Shown here piece by piece: positions 32,581 to 42,226 of a stretch of 64,000 nucleotides of DNA. The stretch is from Polyangiaceae bacterium. GTDB taxonomy: Bacteria; Myxococcota_A; Polyangia; Polyangiales; Polyangiaceae. Under the pieces are notes generated by a model, which worked only from the letters and a program-made list of their open reading frames with translations, had not been told where the DNA came from and ran no database searches. Where the stretch lies: NCBI GenBank assembly GCA_041389725.1, contig JAWKRG010000003.1, forward strand, positions 620,001 to 684,000, read 5' to 3'. The position numbers and the translations under genes are program-made. Position 1 is the first letter of the stretch. Each line of letters opens with the position of its first letter.

Positions 32581-33927
32581 TCACATGCAGGCCGGGCTGC
32601 GCGGGTCCGTCGCCTTGGGCGGATTGCAGGAGAAGTCGGCGCAATCGAAGAACGAGTTGCCGTCGTCGTCCTTGCTGTTGCCGCACTTGGCGTAGCCCGT
32701 CTCGCAAACGGTTACGTAGGGGTTGCGACTACAAGAGAAGTCGGCGCAGTCGCCCTTGCCGTTGTTGTCGTTGTCCTGCCCGTCGGAGCACAGCGCGTCG
32801 GTATTCTCTTGCGGGCAGACGCTCACGTCCGGGTTCTGGCTGCAACCGAAGTCGTCGCAGTCGATGAAGGTGTTGGCTGGCGCGTCGTCGTTGACCTTGT
32901 TCGAACACTTTTGGTCACTCAACGTGCCCCACTGGCTTTGGCTGGGCATGGGGCTGGCGGGTTGATTGCCGTTGCAGACGACGATGCCCTCGCCCTGGCA
33001 GCGATTGTCCTCGCAGTCCGTGAAGCCGTCCTTGTCATTGTCCTTACCGTCGGAGCACGAGGCGTTGTCCTGCTCCGGAGGCAGGTCCATGCAGTCGATG
33101 GCCTCGAAGTTGTCGCGGCAGCCGAAGTCGGCACAGTCGATCTTGCTGTCGCCATCGTCGTCCTGGCCGTTGGTACAAGCCGTCTTCACCAGCGCAGGCC
33201 ACTCGCTTGCCCCGGGCAAGGGTGAAACGGGCGCGTTGTTCTTGCACACGACGATGCCCTCGTTGTTGCAGTCGGAATCCGCGCAGTCTGTCTTTCCGTC
33301 GCCGTCGTTGTCCTTGCCGTCGGAGCAAGTGGCGTTGTTCTTCTCCCCCTTGCAGATGATGCGGTCCTTGCAGTCGAAGTCGTCGCAGTCTGTCTTTCCG
33401 TCGCCGTCGTTGTCCTGACCGTCAGAGCAGGCGGGGTTCGAGTTCTCCGCCGGCTTCTGGCACTTGGGGATCTTGCTGCAAGAGAAGTCATCGCAATCCG
33501 TGTAGGTGTTGCCGTCGTTGTCGCAATTGTCGGAGCACGCAGCCTCGGTGTCTTCGGGTCCCGCGACGCAGTTGCCGCCTCCGCCGGTGCCGCCGCCAGC
33601 TCCGACTCCGCCCGTGGCGCCAGTGCCACCGCCGCTGCCACCGACGCCGATGTCCTTGCAGAATCCGCCAGCTTGGAACGCGGTGAGCGCTTGCGAACAG
33701 ACCTGCTCCGCGTTGGGATCGCTCTGGCTGCTCGTCACTGCGTCGTTGCACTGCTGCTGCACCGCCGCGTCGGTAATGCTGGCGCAACACTCGGCCAGCG
33801 CGCTGCAGTTGCTCTGTGCTGTGCCACCGGTCCCTCCCCCGCTGGACCCTTCTGCCCGACAGGCAAAGGCCGCCCCGAAGCCCAGGGCGATGAACAGACC
33901 GACACGCAGGGAAGATGAGAGGTCCAT
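32581..33927 (-). CDS. Lipoprotein with eight Cys/Asp-rich, Ca-binding-like repeats
   Basis: 448 residues from ATG 33927 (GGAG 5 bp upstream). Signal with lipobox AAFAC, a Gly/Ser linker, then eight repeats of about 30-50 residues, each built on C-S-D/N-G-x-D-N-D-G-D-G-K-T-D-C-x-D-x-x-C and usually a fourth Cys. The D-x-D-x-D-G loop resembles thrombospondin type-3/EF-like Ca sites, and the paired Cys suggest disulfides. Similar repeats occur in MopE-type and myxobacterial surface proteins. Probably a rigid, Ca-stabilised surface protein; no catalytic domain seen. The start at 34008 is rejected as it lacks a signal at its N-terminus. Confidence 0.85.
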   Translation of the reverse strand: MDLSSSLRVGLFIALGFGAAFACRAEGSSGGGTGGTAQSNCSALAECCASITDAAVQQQCNDAVTSSQSDPNAEQVCSQALTAFQAGGFCKDIGVGGSGGGTGATGGVGAGGGTGGGGNCVAGPEDTEAACSDNCDNDGNTYTDCDDFSCSKIPKCQKPAENSNPACSDGQDNDGDGKTDCDDFDCKDRIICKGEKNNATCSDGKDNDGDGKTDCADSDCNNEGIVVCKNNAPVSPLPGASEWPALVKTACTNGQDDDGDSKIDCADFGCRDNFEAIDCMDLPPEQDNASCSDGKDNDKDGFTDCEDNRCQGEGIVVCNGNQPASPMPSQSQWGTLSDQKCSNKVNDDAPANTFIDCDDFGCSQNPDVSVCPQENTDALCSDGQDNDNNGKGDCADFSCSRNPYVTVCETGYAKCGNSKDDDGNSFFDCADFSCNPPKATDPRSPACM

Positions 33928-34041
33928 GGTTTCTCCAAATGGCAGCGGGCGCAGTGCCCAAGAATCAAACAATGTTGCGTCGAAAGTCGCCCGAGCGCCA
34001 GCGCGCAAGTTCCAAGCGGGTGTTGTTTGCAGAAACGTCAG

Positions 34042-35271
34042 CTAGCCAGCGGGTTTGTCATCCAATCCGAACCCGGTGTGCAGGGCGCGGACGGCCAGCT
34101 CCGTGTACTTGGAGTTGATGATGCAGCTGACCTTGATCTCGCTGGTCGTGATGCCCTGAATGTTGATGCCCTCTTGAGCGAGGATCTGGAACATGCGCGA
34201 GGCGATGCCCGCGTGAGAGCGCATACCCAGCCCGACGATGCTGACCTTGACGATGTCGGGGTCGTACTCGATCGCCGCGCCACCGATGTCTCGGCAGCAC
34301 TGCTCGATGAGGTCCTTGCAACGGGCGAGGTCCGTCTTGGCCACTGTGAAGGTCACGTCCGTCGTGGTGCCGCCTTCCCGGGACGGGCTCTGGATGATCA
34401 TGTCGACGGACACGTTGCGGTCCGCCAGGGTTCCAAAGATCTGCGCCACGACACCGGGTCGATCGGGCACGTTGATGAGCTGCACCTTGGCCTCGCCCTT
34501 GTCGTAGGCAATGCCCGCAACGACGACGGCCTCCAAACCTTCTTCACTGGTGACCATGGTTCCTGGCGTATCGGTAAAGGAGCTCCGAACGTGAATCGGA
34601 ACTCCGTACTTCATTCCCAACTCGACCGAGCGAATCTGGAGCACTTTGGCTCCGAGAGAGGCAAGCTCGAGCATTTCCTCGAAGCTGATGCGCTCGATCT
34701 TCTTCGCCGCGGGGCAGATGTTCGGGTCCGTCGTGTAGACCCCGTCCACGTCCGTGTAGATCTCGCAAACGTCAGCCTTGATGGCGGCCGCGATGGCCAC
34801 GGCACTGGTGTCGGAGCCGCCGCGGCCCAGGGTCGTGATGTTGCCTTCGGGGTCCACCCCCTGAAAACCGGCGATCACGGCGATCATGCCTTCTTGCACC
34901 GTGGAGCGGACCTTCGAGCCCTCCACGGTGTGGATGCGGGCTTTGGTGAAGGCAGCGTCGGTCTGCATCCGGACTTGGTGACCCAGCAAGCTGCGAGCCT
35001 TGCCGCCCAGCGCGTGAATCGTCATCGCGACCAGCGCCGCGCTCACTTGTTCACCCGTAGCAGCCAGCGCGTCCAGCTCGCGCATGTCCGGGGTCGGAGA
35101 GACCTCGTGAGCCATTCCCAGCAGGCGGTTGGTCTCACCGGCCATGGCGCTCACGATCACCACGACCTGATTGCCCGCGGCTTGGGTGGCCAGCGCTCGC
35201 TCGGCGACGGCTCGCATGCGCTCCAAGTTCTTGACGGAAGTCCCGCCGTATTTCTGAACGACTAGAGCCAC
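34042..35271 (-). CDS. lysC: Aspartate kinase
   Basis: 409 residues, standard length. It makes aspartyl phosphate, the first step to lysine, threonine, methionine and diaminopimelate. N-terminal KYGGTSVKN nucleotide motif and GFQGVDPEGNITTLGRGGSDTSA substrate region, then two ACT domains at the C-terminus (INVPDRPGVVAQIFGTLADRNVSVDMI and VSIVGLGMRSHAGIASRMFQILAQEGINIQGIT), where lysine or threonine normally inhibit. It stands alone, divergent from the DUF1592 gene across 129 bp. Confidence 0.96.
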   Translation of the reverse strand: MALVVQKYGGTSVKNLERMRAVAERALATQAAGNQVVVIVSAMAGETNRLLGMAHEVSPTPDMRELDALAATGEQVSAALVAMTIHALGGKARSLLGHQVRMQTDAAFTKARIHTVEGSKVRSTVQEGMIAVIAGFQGVDPEGNITTLGRGGSDTSAVAIAAAIKADVCEIYTDVDGVYTTDPNICPAAKKIERISFEEMLELASLGAKVLQIRSVELGMKYGVPIHVRSSFTDTPGTMVTSEEGLEAVVVAGIAYDKGEAKVQLINVPDRPGVVAQIFGTLADRNVSVDMIIQSPSREGGTTTDVTFTVAKTDLARCKDLIEQCCRDIGGAAIEYDPDIVKVSIVGLGMRSHAGIASRMFQILAQEGINIQGITTSEIKVSCIINSKYTELAVRALHTGFGLDDKPAG

Positions 35272-35400
35272 GTGGCGCGGGAGCTAGCGCTTTTGCCGCG
35301 CCGGGTCAAACCCCGACGTTGTTTCGACGAGAGCGGCAAGTTCGCCCCACAGCGAAACCCCGCGGCCAGGCTGCAGGCTCATGGGATACTGACCGATGTC

Positions 35401-37056
35401 ATGAGACGGCTGGCACCTCTCGGGTTGGCCCTGTGGCTGGGCGCTTGCCAAGGCGTGATCTCCGACCCGGGCGGTACGGAGAGCGGCGGCGGAGGCGGCG
35501 GAAGCACGCAGGTGACCAAGGACAGTTTGCTTCCCACCCCACGGGTCGCGCGGCTCACCCATACACAGTGGGAGAACACGGTGGCCGATCTCTTCGGCCT
35601 GGACACCCCGACGGGTCGCTCGGCCTCCTTTCCCAAGGACCCGACCCAAGCGGGCTACCTCTTCGAGAACGACGCCACGGCATTGAGCGTGGACGGCGCG
35701 ATCTGGGGTGCCTATCAGCGGGCCGCCACGGAGCTGGCCGACGAGGTGGTCAAGGACGTTGGCATCATGGGCCGGATCCTCCCGCCCGCTGTCGGCGACG
35801 ACGACGCCCGAGCCCGCGCTTTCATCGAGGCCTTCGGCTTGCGCGCGTACCGCCGTCCGCTCACCACCAGCGAGATCGACGAGTTGTTCGCCCTGTACAA
35901 GCAGGCGACGCCGAGTGCGGGGTTGGACGCCTTCAGCGCCGGCATCCGCATGCTGCTCTCTGCTTTTCTCCAGTCGCCTCTATTCCTCTATCGCGTCGAA
36001 TCGAGCACTGCGAAGAAGGGCGGAGCGGTTCCCCTGAACAGCTACGAGGTCGCGTCGCGCCTGTCCTTCATGTTGTGGAACAGCATGCCCGACGACGAGC
36101 TGTTCGCGGACGCAAAATCGGCCAAGCTCACCACCGCCGACGGCGTGGAACAGGCAGCGCGTCGCCTACTGAAGAGCCCGCGGGCTCGCGACGTCATCGT
36201 CGACTTCCACCAGACGGTGCTCGAGGTAGACAAGTTCTCCGTGATCAAACCGCAGGCGGCGTTCTTTCCCAACGCTCCTGCGGATCTGCCCACTCTGGCG
36301 GAGCAAGAGAACACGCGATTCCTCCAGTTCCTACTGGAGGGCGGCGGCAGCTATCGCGACCTCTTGACGAGCAACGTCACCTTCGTCAACGACGACCTTG
36401 CCCAGATCTACGGACTGAGCGGGAACTTCGACGGCACGTTCACTCAGGTGACGCTCCCTGCCTCCGAGCGCCGCGGCGTGTTTACTCAAGTGGGCTTCTT
36501 GGCGACCAACGCCGGATCGAAGGACCCGGACCCGATTCACCGCGGCGCCTACCTAGCGCGCCGCATCAACTGCATCAACGTCAGCGCGCCGCCGGGAAAC
36601 ATCCCGCCGCTGCCAGCCAGCGACGGCCGCTCCAACCGGCAGACGGTGGAGGACCACACCGAGCAACCGGGCAGCGACTGCGCGAACTGCCACTCCGTGT
36701 ACATCAACCCCTTCGGCTTCCCCTTCGAGATGTACGACGCGATCGGCGCGGTGCGCACGGACGACAACGGCCACCCGATCGACACCGCCACGGAGCCGCT
36801 GATCGACGGCGAGAACCGAGCCGTAGCGGATGCCGTGGACCTCGCCCAGCAGATGGCGGAAAGCACTAGCGTTCACGAGTGCTACGCGAAGTACTGGGTG
36901 GAGTATTCCTTCAACCGCAAGAGCCTGCCGCAAGACGAGGGTATCGTGCGCCACCTGGGGAGCTTGTCCAAAGACGGGCTGACGATCGAGGACGTGGTGG
37001 TCACGCTGGTACGCACGAAAGCGTTTCTCAATCGCAGCACGGAGGAGATGCCGTGA
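35401..37056 (+). CDS. DUF1592/DUF1588/DUF1585 cytochrome-c-type lipoprotein
   Basis: 551 residues from ATG 35401, giving a lipoprotein signal with lipobox WLGAC. Planctomycete/myxobacterial-type modules in order: DUF1587/1595 (TPRVARLTHTQWENTVADLFGLD, FGLRAYRRPLTTSEIDELFALY), DUF1592 (SPLFLYRVES, YEVASRLSFMLWNSMPDDELF) and DUF1588/1585 (GVFTQVGFLATNAGSKDPDPIHRG, then CANCHSVYINPFGFPFEMYDAIG with one CxxCH haem site, and a C-terminal VVVTLVRTKAF). Exported redox protein of unknown substrate. Its stop overlaps the start of the DUF1552 gene, its usual partner. Confidence 0.88.
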   Translation: MRRLAPLGLALWLGACQGVISDPGGTESGGGGGGSTQVTKDSLLPTPRVARLTHTQWENTVADLFGLDTPTGRSASFPKDPTQAGYLFENDATALSVDGAIWGAYQRAATELADEVVKDVGIMGRILPPAVGDDDARARAFIEAFGLRAYRRPLTTSEIDELFALYKQATPSAGLDAFSAGIRMLLSAFLQSPLFLYRVESSTAKKGGAVPLNSYEVASRLSFMLWNSMPDDELFADAKSAKLTTADGVEQAARRLLKSPRARDVIVDFHQTVLEVDKFSVIKPQAAFFPNAPADLPTLAEQENTRFLQFLLEGGGSYRDLLTSNVTFVNDDLAQIYGLSGNFDGTFTQVTLPASERRGVFTQVGFLATNAGSKDPDPIHRGAYLARRINCINVSAPPGNIPPLPASDGRSNRQTVEDHTEQPGSDCANCHSVYINPFGFPFEMYDAIGAVRTDDNGHPIDTATEPLIDGENRAVADAVDLAQQMAESTSVHECYAKYWVEYSFNRKSLPQDEGIVRHLGSLSKDGLTIEDVVVTLVRTKAFLNRSTEEMP

Positions 37057-38492
37057 GAGTCTCGAGACGATGGGTGTTGCGGGGCCTGGGTGGGGTGGCG
37101 CTGGCCTTGCCGGTGTTGGAGTCCCTGAAACCACGCCGTGCGGAAGCCGCGGGCGAAACCGTCGAGCCGTTCGTGATCTTCTTCCGCCAAGCCTGCGGCG
37201 TGGCCGCCGCGGGCACGACGCAGGAGATCGGCAGCGAACCCGAGCGCTTCTGGCCCAAGAACTTCGGCGCCTTGGACGCGAACAACGTCGGGGGTCGTGC
37301 CCTGGACGAACTCACTGCGCATCTGGGTCAGATGCTGGTGGTGAAGAACGTCAACATGAACAACTTCGCCTACGGCGACGGGCATGCCCGCGGCGCACTG
37401 CAAGGTCTGACCGCGCGAGGGCCCACCGTGGAAAACGTGGGTGGAGACTCGGAAGCGTCGGGAGAGTCCATCGACCACCGCATTGGCCGCGAGCTGAACC
37501 CCGACAAGCGCGATTCCCTCGTCATGTACGCCGGCAAGAGCGGCGGCTGGCTTGGGGGACCGTGCATCTCATATCGTGGGCCGGCCCAACGTCGCAGCGC
37601 CCTACACGACCCGTGGGTTGCCTATCAGACCATCGTGGGTGGAGACACCGGGCTCTCGGCGGAAGCGCGTGCGGAGTTGGTCGCGCGGCAGAAGAGTGTG
37701 AATGACCTGGTTCGCGGACAGTTGCAGACCCTGATGAGCCGCCCAGAGCTCTCCAAGAGCGACAAGGACCGCCTGGACCTGCATTTGACGAGCGTGCGTG
37801 ACCTGGAGATCGCCCTCAGCTGCAAGCTGGACCAGAACATCGAGCTTGCGCTGCAAAACCAGGCGCCGGGCTACGACACGGCCGAAGGCGACAAGGTCAT
37901 CGAGCACGTCAAGCTACACATGGACGTCGCCGCGCTCGCCGTTGCCTGCGGTCATACACGCGCAGTGTCGATCCAAGTCGGCAGCGGCAACGACGGTTCC
38001 AATCGCTATCCGGATCCGGACACGGGTCAACTGATGGCGGACAATTTTCACTGGATCAGCCATCGCCGCGCGAGCCACGACGACACGGGTACGGTCATTC
38101 CCGGATCCGACGTCCTGCATCACAAGGTCGATCGCCAGTTCGCTCGCATGTTCAAGTATCTGCTCGACAAGCTCGACGCCTACGACACGCCGGATGGCAA
38201 GAAGCTGCTGCACCACGGCTTGGCGGTCTGGTACAACGACAACGGTAACGGGCCACCCCACAGCAGTAAAAACATCCCCTACGTGATCGGTGGCAGCGCT
38301 GGCGGCAAACTGAAGCAGGGACAATGTCTGGAGGCGAGTGGCGGCGACACCAATGCCAAGAACCACGCGCAGATGCTGGTCACCCTGGCGGCCGCGGTCG
38401 GCGCCACGCAGAACGAAGACGGCGTGACGCCTTTGAGCCAATTCGGAGATCCCAGTCTGCCGAGCGGTGCCTTGACGGAGCTGCTCGTATGA
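37053..38492 (+). CDS. DUF1552 exported protein (Tat signal)
   Basis: 479 residues from GTG 37053, which overlaps the DUF1592 stop by 4 bp and has GGAGGAG upstream. The N-terminus is a Tat signal (SRRWVLRGLGGVALALPVL). The body is a DUF1552 domain: FVIFFRQACGVAAAG, NVGGDSEASGESIDHRIG, WVAYQTIVGG, DRLDLHLTSVRDLEIAL, SIQVGSGNDG, NFHWISHRRASHDD and a C-terminal YVIGGSAGGKLKQG. DUF1592 and DUF1552 genes are habitually paired; a folded cofactor before export is implied by the Tat signal. Function unknown. Confidence 0.88.
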   Translation: MRVSRRWVLRGLGGVALALPVLESLKPRRAEAAGETVEPFVIFFRQACGVAAAGTTQEIGSEPERFWPKNFGALDANNVGGRALDELTAHLGQMLVVKNVNMNNFAYGDGHARGALQGLTARGPTVENVGGDSEASGESIDHRIGRELNPDKRDSLVMYAGKSGGWLGGPCISYRGPAQRRSALHDPWVAYQTIVGGDTGLSAEARAELVARQKSVNDLVRGQLQTLMSRPELSKSDKDRLDLHLTSVRDLEIALSCKLDQNIELALQNQAPGYDTAEGDKVIEHVKLHMDVAALAVACGHTRAVSIQVGSGNDGSNRYPDPDTGQLMADNFHWISHRRASHDDTGTVIPGSDVLHHKVDRQFARMFKYLLDKLDAYDTPDGKKLLHHGLAVWYNDNGNGPPHSSKNIPYVIGGSAGGKLKQGQCLEASGGDTNAKNHAQMLVTLAAAVGATQNEDGVTPLSQFGDPSLPSGALTELLV

Positions 38493-40348
38493 GACGCGCG
38501 GGTGGTGGCGCGCTGCTCCTGGCGCTCTGCACCACCAGCGCGGCGAACGCCGGCACTCTCGTGTCGGAGACGAAGAGCACGCCCTACCCTGGCGTGCAGT
38601 TGATCAAGCGGGTGGAGTCGAACCCCGCCAATCGCATCTTCATCGCGAAGATCTCCCTGTGCAACGACTACATTCACGTCGCCGCGACTTCGCCGCCCAG
38701 CTCCGTGAAGACCCCGGGTTCCTGGGGCGCGGGCGTCGGAGCGCAGCTCGCGGTCAACGGTGATTTCTTCAGCGGGACGCAAGTCTACGGCGACGCCGTT
38801 GGCAACGGCGTCCACTGGCCCCTGGCCCAGACGGGCAACAGCCAACCGAGCGGCTGGTACTACGAGCGCTACGGCTGGATCGCCTTCGGCAAGGACTGGG
38901 TCGAGTTCACGCACACCGAACGAACCAAGCTCGTGGACAAGGCCAAGTTCGACATCAAGTACGGGTTCAAGCCGGGAGAGGTCACGACTGACATTCCGAA
39001 CGGCACCCTGGCGCTGGTCAGCGGCTTCCCCGCGCTCGTGATCGAGGGGCAGGTCTACACCTGCTCGTCGCCGACCGCGGCATCCTGCTTTCCGGACCGC
39101 AGCGACATGCACAACGCCCGACACCCGCGCACCGCCATGGGGATCACCCAAGACCGCAAGACCTTCATCCTGGTTGCCGTCGACGGGCGGACGAGCATCA
39201 GCGCGGGGATGTATGGAGCGGAGCTCGCGGAACTCATGGGCAAGGTGGGGGCGTGGCAGGCGTTCAACTTGGACGGCGGCGGCTCCACGGCCATGTGGTT
39301 GGCGAACCAGGGCTACGTCAACGACACCAGCGGGAACAACCTAGGCGGCGGGACGCGCGCGGTCGCAAACCACTGGGGCATCTACGCTTCCGCGGCCGGT
39401 GGCAAGTCCGCGGTGCCGGGCAGTTGTTTCGTCCCGGGCGGTTGCTTTGCCACGCCGATACCCGGTGCCGACGCCGAGGTATTCAAGGACATGCCAAAGG
39501 GCGCCTTCGCCTACGACGAAGCAATATCCTTGAAGACCCATGGAATCACCAACGGTTGTTCCAGCAGCCCGAGCATGTTTTGTCCCAACTGCGAGCTGAC
39601 CCGGGGGCAAGCGGCAACCTTCGTGGTCAAGGCCGCGGGTCTGGACGTCAAGAACCCGCCAGCAACCCCCAGCTTCAGCGACGTGCCGACCACTCACACG
39701 TTCTTTGCGTACATCGAGGCGGCAGCCAAAGCGGGGATCACTTCGGGCTGCGGCGGAGGAAAGTTCTGTCCCGCGGGCAACGTAACGCGCGCGCAACTCG
39801 CGGCCTTCATTCGCCGCGCCCAAGGTTGGCCAGCCGTGAACCCGGCAACGCCATCGTTCCCCTCGGATACGCCCAAGACGCACACGTTCTACCAAGACAT
39901 CGAGACACTGAAAGCCAAGTGCGTCGCCAGCGGCTGCGGCACTGGGGCTTTCTGTCCCGATGACGACGCTACCCGCGCAGAAGCGGCCGTGTTCATCGCA
40001 CGCGCGTGGGACTACGACGGCGCCAACCCGTGCACGACGGGCAGCGGCGGTGCCGGTGGCGGAAGCGGCAACGGCGGGTCGGGAACAGGCGCCGCCGCCG
40101 GGAGTGGCGGTGGAGCGGGCGTGGCAGCCGGGGGCACCTCGGGTTCGAGCGCAGCCGCAGGCGGCGCTGCTGCACAGGGCGCGAAGGCGGGCTCCGCGGC
40201 CGCCGCGGATGGCGGCAGCGACGGCGGTTGCGCCTGCGCTGCACCCCGTGGCGGTTCCAACGGGCGCTCTGCAACCGCTGAGTTGCTTGCCTTGTTGCTC
40301 GCCGCGGCCCTGCGCCGACGGCGCGCCGCCCCTCGGCTGAGCGCGTAG
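38489..40348 (+). CDS. Secreted phosphodiester glycosidase (NAGPA) with three SLH-like repeats and a MYXO-CTERM tail
   Basis: 619 residues from ATG 38489 (overlap ATGA with the DUF1552 gene). Signal peptide 1-21. NAGPA domain about 40-300 with VNGDFFSG (90-95) and NLDGGGSTAMW (260-270), the signatures of phosphodiester glycosidase folds. Three SLH-type repeats at about 329-385, 395-445 and 456-507 (GITNG, TRGQAATFVVKA, TRAQLAAFIRRA, TRAEAAVFIARA). Then a Gly/Ala/Ser linker, a Cys pair (GGCACAAP), a hydrophobic stretch and RRRR, as in MYXO-CTERM sorting tails. Expected to be moved to the cell surface and processed there; a wall- or glycan-modifying role is inferred. Confidence 0.87.
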   Translation: MRRAGGGALLLALCTTSAANAGTLVSETKSTPYPGVQLIKRVESNPANRIFIAKISLCNDYIHVAATSPPSSVKTPGSWGAGVGAQLAVNGDFFSGTQVYGDAVGNGVHWPLAQTGNSQPSGWYYERYGWIAFGKDWVEFTHTERTKLVDKAKFDIKYGFKPGEVTTDIPNGTLALVSGFPALVIEGQVYTCSSPTAASCFPDRSDMHNARHPRTAMGITQDRKTFILVAVDGRTSISAGMYGAELAELMGKVGAWQAFNLDGGGSTAMWLANQGYVNDTSGNNLGGGTRAVANHWGIYASAAGGKSAVPGSCFVPGGCFATPIPGADAEVFKDMPKGAFAYDEAISLKTHGITNGCSSSPSMFCPNCELTRGQAATFVVKAAGLDVKNPPATPSFSDVPTTHTFFAYIEAAAKAGITSGCGGGKFCPAGNVTRAQLAAFIRRAQGWPAVNPATPSFPSDTPKTHTFYQDIETLKAKCVASGCGTGAFCPDDDATRAEAAVFIARAWDYDGANPCTTGSGGAGGGSGNGGSGTGAAAGSGGGAGVAAGGTSGSSAAAGGAAAQGAKAGSAAAADGGSDGGCACAAPRGGSNGRSATAELLALLLAAALRRRRAAPRLSA

Positions 40349-40485
40349 CACCCGCTGGGTGGGCAGACACCGAAGCGCTCCGCCATCAGCCCGCCACGAC
40401 CGCTTCCCGTGGTCACGCGCGAGGCCCTGTGCAGCGCCGGCCAGGATTCGGCTGCGAATTTCGCGCGGTGTTATAGGATGCGCGC

Positions 40486-42144
40486 GTGGACGTTGGCCTC
40501 GTGAAGGGACGCACCGTCGGTGGGCGCTATCGCCTGGACTCACTGTTGGGCCAGGGCGGCATGGCCGTCGTGTGGCGCGCTGAACACACCGAAACGGGCC
40601 GCGCCGTGGCACTCAAGATCGTGCGCAGCGAGCTGGCCGTGCATGACGGCGTTCGCGAGATGTTCGTGCGCGAGGCGCGAATTGCCGCACGCATCGGCAA
40701 GAGCGAACACATCGTGGACGTGCTCGACGCGGGCGTCGATCCGGAGCTCGGTCTGCCGTTCCTGGCCATGGAACTCTTGAGCGGTGAAACCCTGGACGCG
40801 CTGCTCCAACGCGCCGGGCCGCCGGGACTCCAGGACGCGATTCTGGTGTTGGAGCAACTGGCGGATGCGCTCGACCAGGCGCACGCGGCGGGTGTCATTC
40901 ATCGCGACCTGAAGCCCCAGAACCTGTTTCTCACTCGAGACCGCCGCGGTCAGCTCAGCTTGAAGGTGCTCGACTTCGGCATCGCCAAGGCGGCAGAGAC
41001 GGTGCAGAGTTCCGCAACCCAGGTCGGGACTCCTGCCTATGCTGCACCGGAACAGCTGGGCGACAGTTGGCGCACGATTGCTGCGCGTGGCGGCCGCACA
41101 GTAGCCGCTCAGGTGTCCACTGCGACGGACGTGTGGGCCTACGGGCTGGTGGCCTACGAACTTTTCACCGGCGCCCCGTCGGGCCAGTTCTGGGGAGCTT
41201 CGACCCTGGCCGAGCTGCCCGCGAAGATCTTCTTGGAAGCATTGCCCAGTGCGGCGCTTCGCGCGGGACCGAGGCAGGACCGATTGCCGCCCGGCTTCGA
41301 TGCGTGGCTCGCGCGCTGTCTGGATCTCGACGCCAGTCGGCGCTTTCCCAGTGCGGGCGGCGCCATTGCAGCATTGCGAAGCGCGATGGGAGACTCGGCA
41401 GCGCGAGCCTCCTACCCGCCCGCGTCGACAGCGCAGGCCACGCCCCTGGCGCAGCCCCCGCTGCAACATGCCACCCCGTCCGGCGCCGCGTCGACCCTGT
41501 CAGCCGCTGCCACCTTTCCCGGTGCCACGCCGACCACTGGCGCGGGCCCCACGACGACCCTGGCAGCGTGGGCCGCGAGCAAGCACATGCAACTGCAGGA
41601 AGGCGGCGACCTCAACGCCTACGTGAACTGGATGCAGTTCCAGTTCGTTCCCCCATTGCACCAAGTCGTTCGCGAGGGGCGAGTGACCTTGGGTGACGCC
41701 AACGCACTCATCGGTGAGCTGGTGATTCACGACGAAGTACGCCGAGCAGTGGGCGAAGCACACATGCTGGTTGCGATCGTGGGTTGCCCTCGCTTGCACC
41801 ACAATGTGGCCGTGCGCGCCAAGAAGCTGACGGGAATCGGCGAGGGAATCTCACGCGGCCTGCGCGCCCTCGATCAACTCGTCTCTTCCAAACCGAAGGA
41901 GCCCCCAGTGCTGGGGGACAGCTGGTTCGAGTCGAAGTTCGAGGTGAAAGCGCCCTCGCCGCAGGAAGCACACGCCGCGCTCCCCGTTGGGCTGCGCCAG
42001 TACCTGATGAACACCGGGTTTGCGGGGATCCTCGAGACGCGCCCGGGCCGAATGACCCTCACGCAAGAGCCGGCGCGCTTCGACCCGCCGAGCGTGGAAC
42101 GACTGCTTTCCACCCTGTCCAGCCTGCTCGCGTGCTTTCCCTGA
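40486..42144 (+). CDS. Hanks-type Ser/Thr protein kinase with unknown C-terminal domain
   Basis: 552 residues from GTG 40486. Kinase domain at about 12-300: LGQGGMAVVWRAEH, VALKIVRSE, GVIHRDLKPQNLFL, VLDFGIAKAA and GTPAYAAPEQLG. An Ala/Pro/Thr linker (about 305-360) separates it from a ~190-residue domain that I do not recognise (LNAYVNWMQFQFVPPLHQVVREG, HDEVRRAVGEAHMLVAIVGCPRLHHNVAV, GLRQYLMNTGFAGILETRPG). No membrane helix, so cytoplasmic. The FliO-like gene begins 82 bp downstream and may share its transcript. Confidence 0.87.
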   Translation: MDVGLVKGRTVGGRYRLDSLLGQGGMAVVWRAEHTETGRAVALKIVRSELAVHDGVREMFVREARIAARIGKSEHIVDVLDAGVDPELGLPFLAMELLSGETLDALLQRAGPPGLQDAILVLEQLADALDQAHAAGVIHRDLKPQNLFLTRDRRGQLSLKVLDFGIAKAAETVQSSATQVGTPAYAAPEQLGDSWRTIAARGGRTVAAQVSTATDVWAYGLVAYELFTGAPSGQFWGASTLAELPAKIFLEALPSAALRAGPRQDRLPPGFDAWLARCLDLDASRRFPSAGGAIAALRSAMGDSAARASYPPASTAQATPLAQPPLQHATPSGAASTLSAAATFPGATPTTGAGPTTTLAAWAASKHMQLQEGGDLNAYVNWMQFQFVPPLHQVVREGRVTLGDANALIGELVIHDEVRRAVGEAHMLVAIVGCPRLHHNVAVRAKKLTGIGEGISRGLRALDQLVSSKPKEPPVLGDSWFESKFEVKAPSPQEAHAALPVGLRQYLMNTGFAGILETRPGRMTLTQEPARFDPPSVERLLSTLSSLLACFP

Positions 42145-42226
42145 CGGCCCGCCGCCTCAGGCACCAGCGGCGTCACGGAAATAGTCCTGGAAGTCGAGCA
42201 GTGGGTAGGTTGTATGCTGCGTGCGC

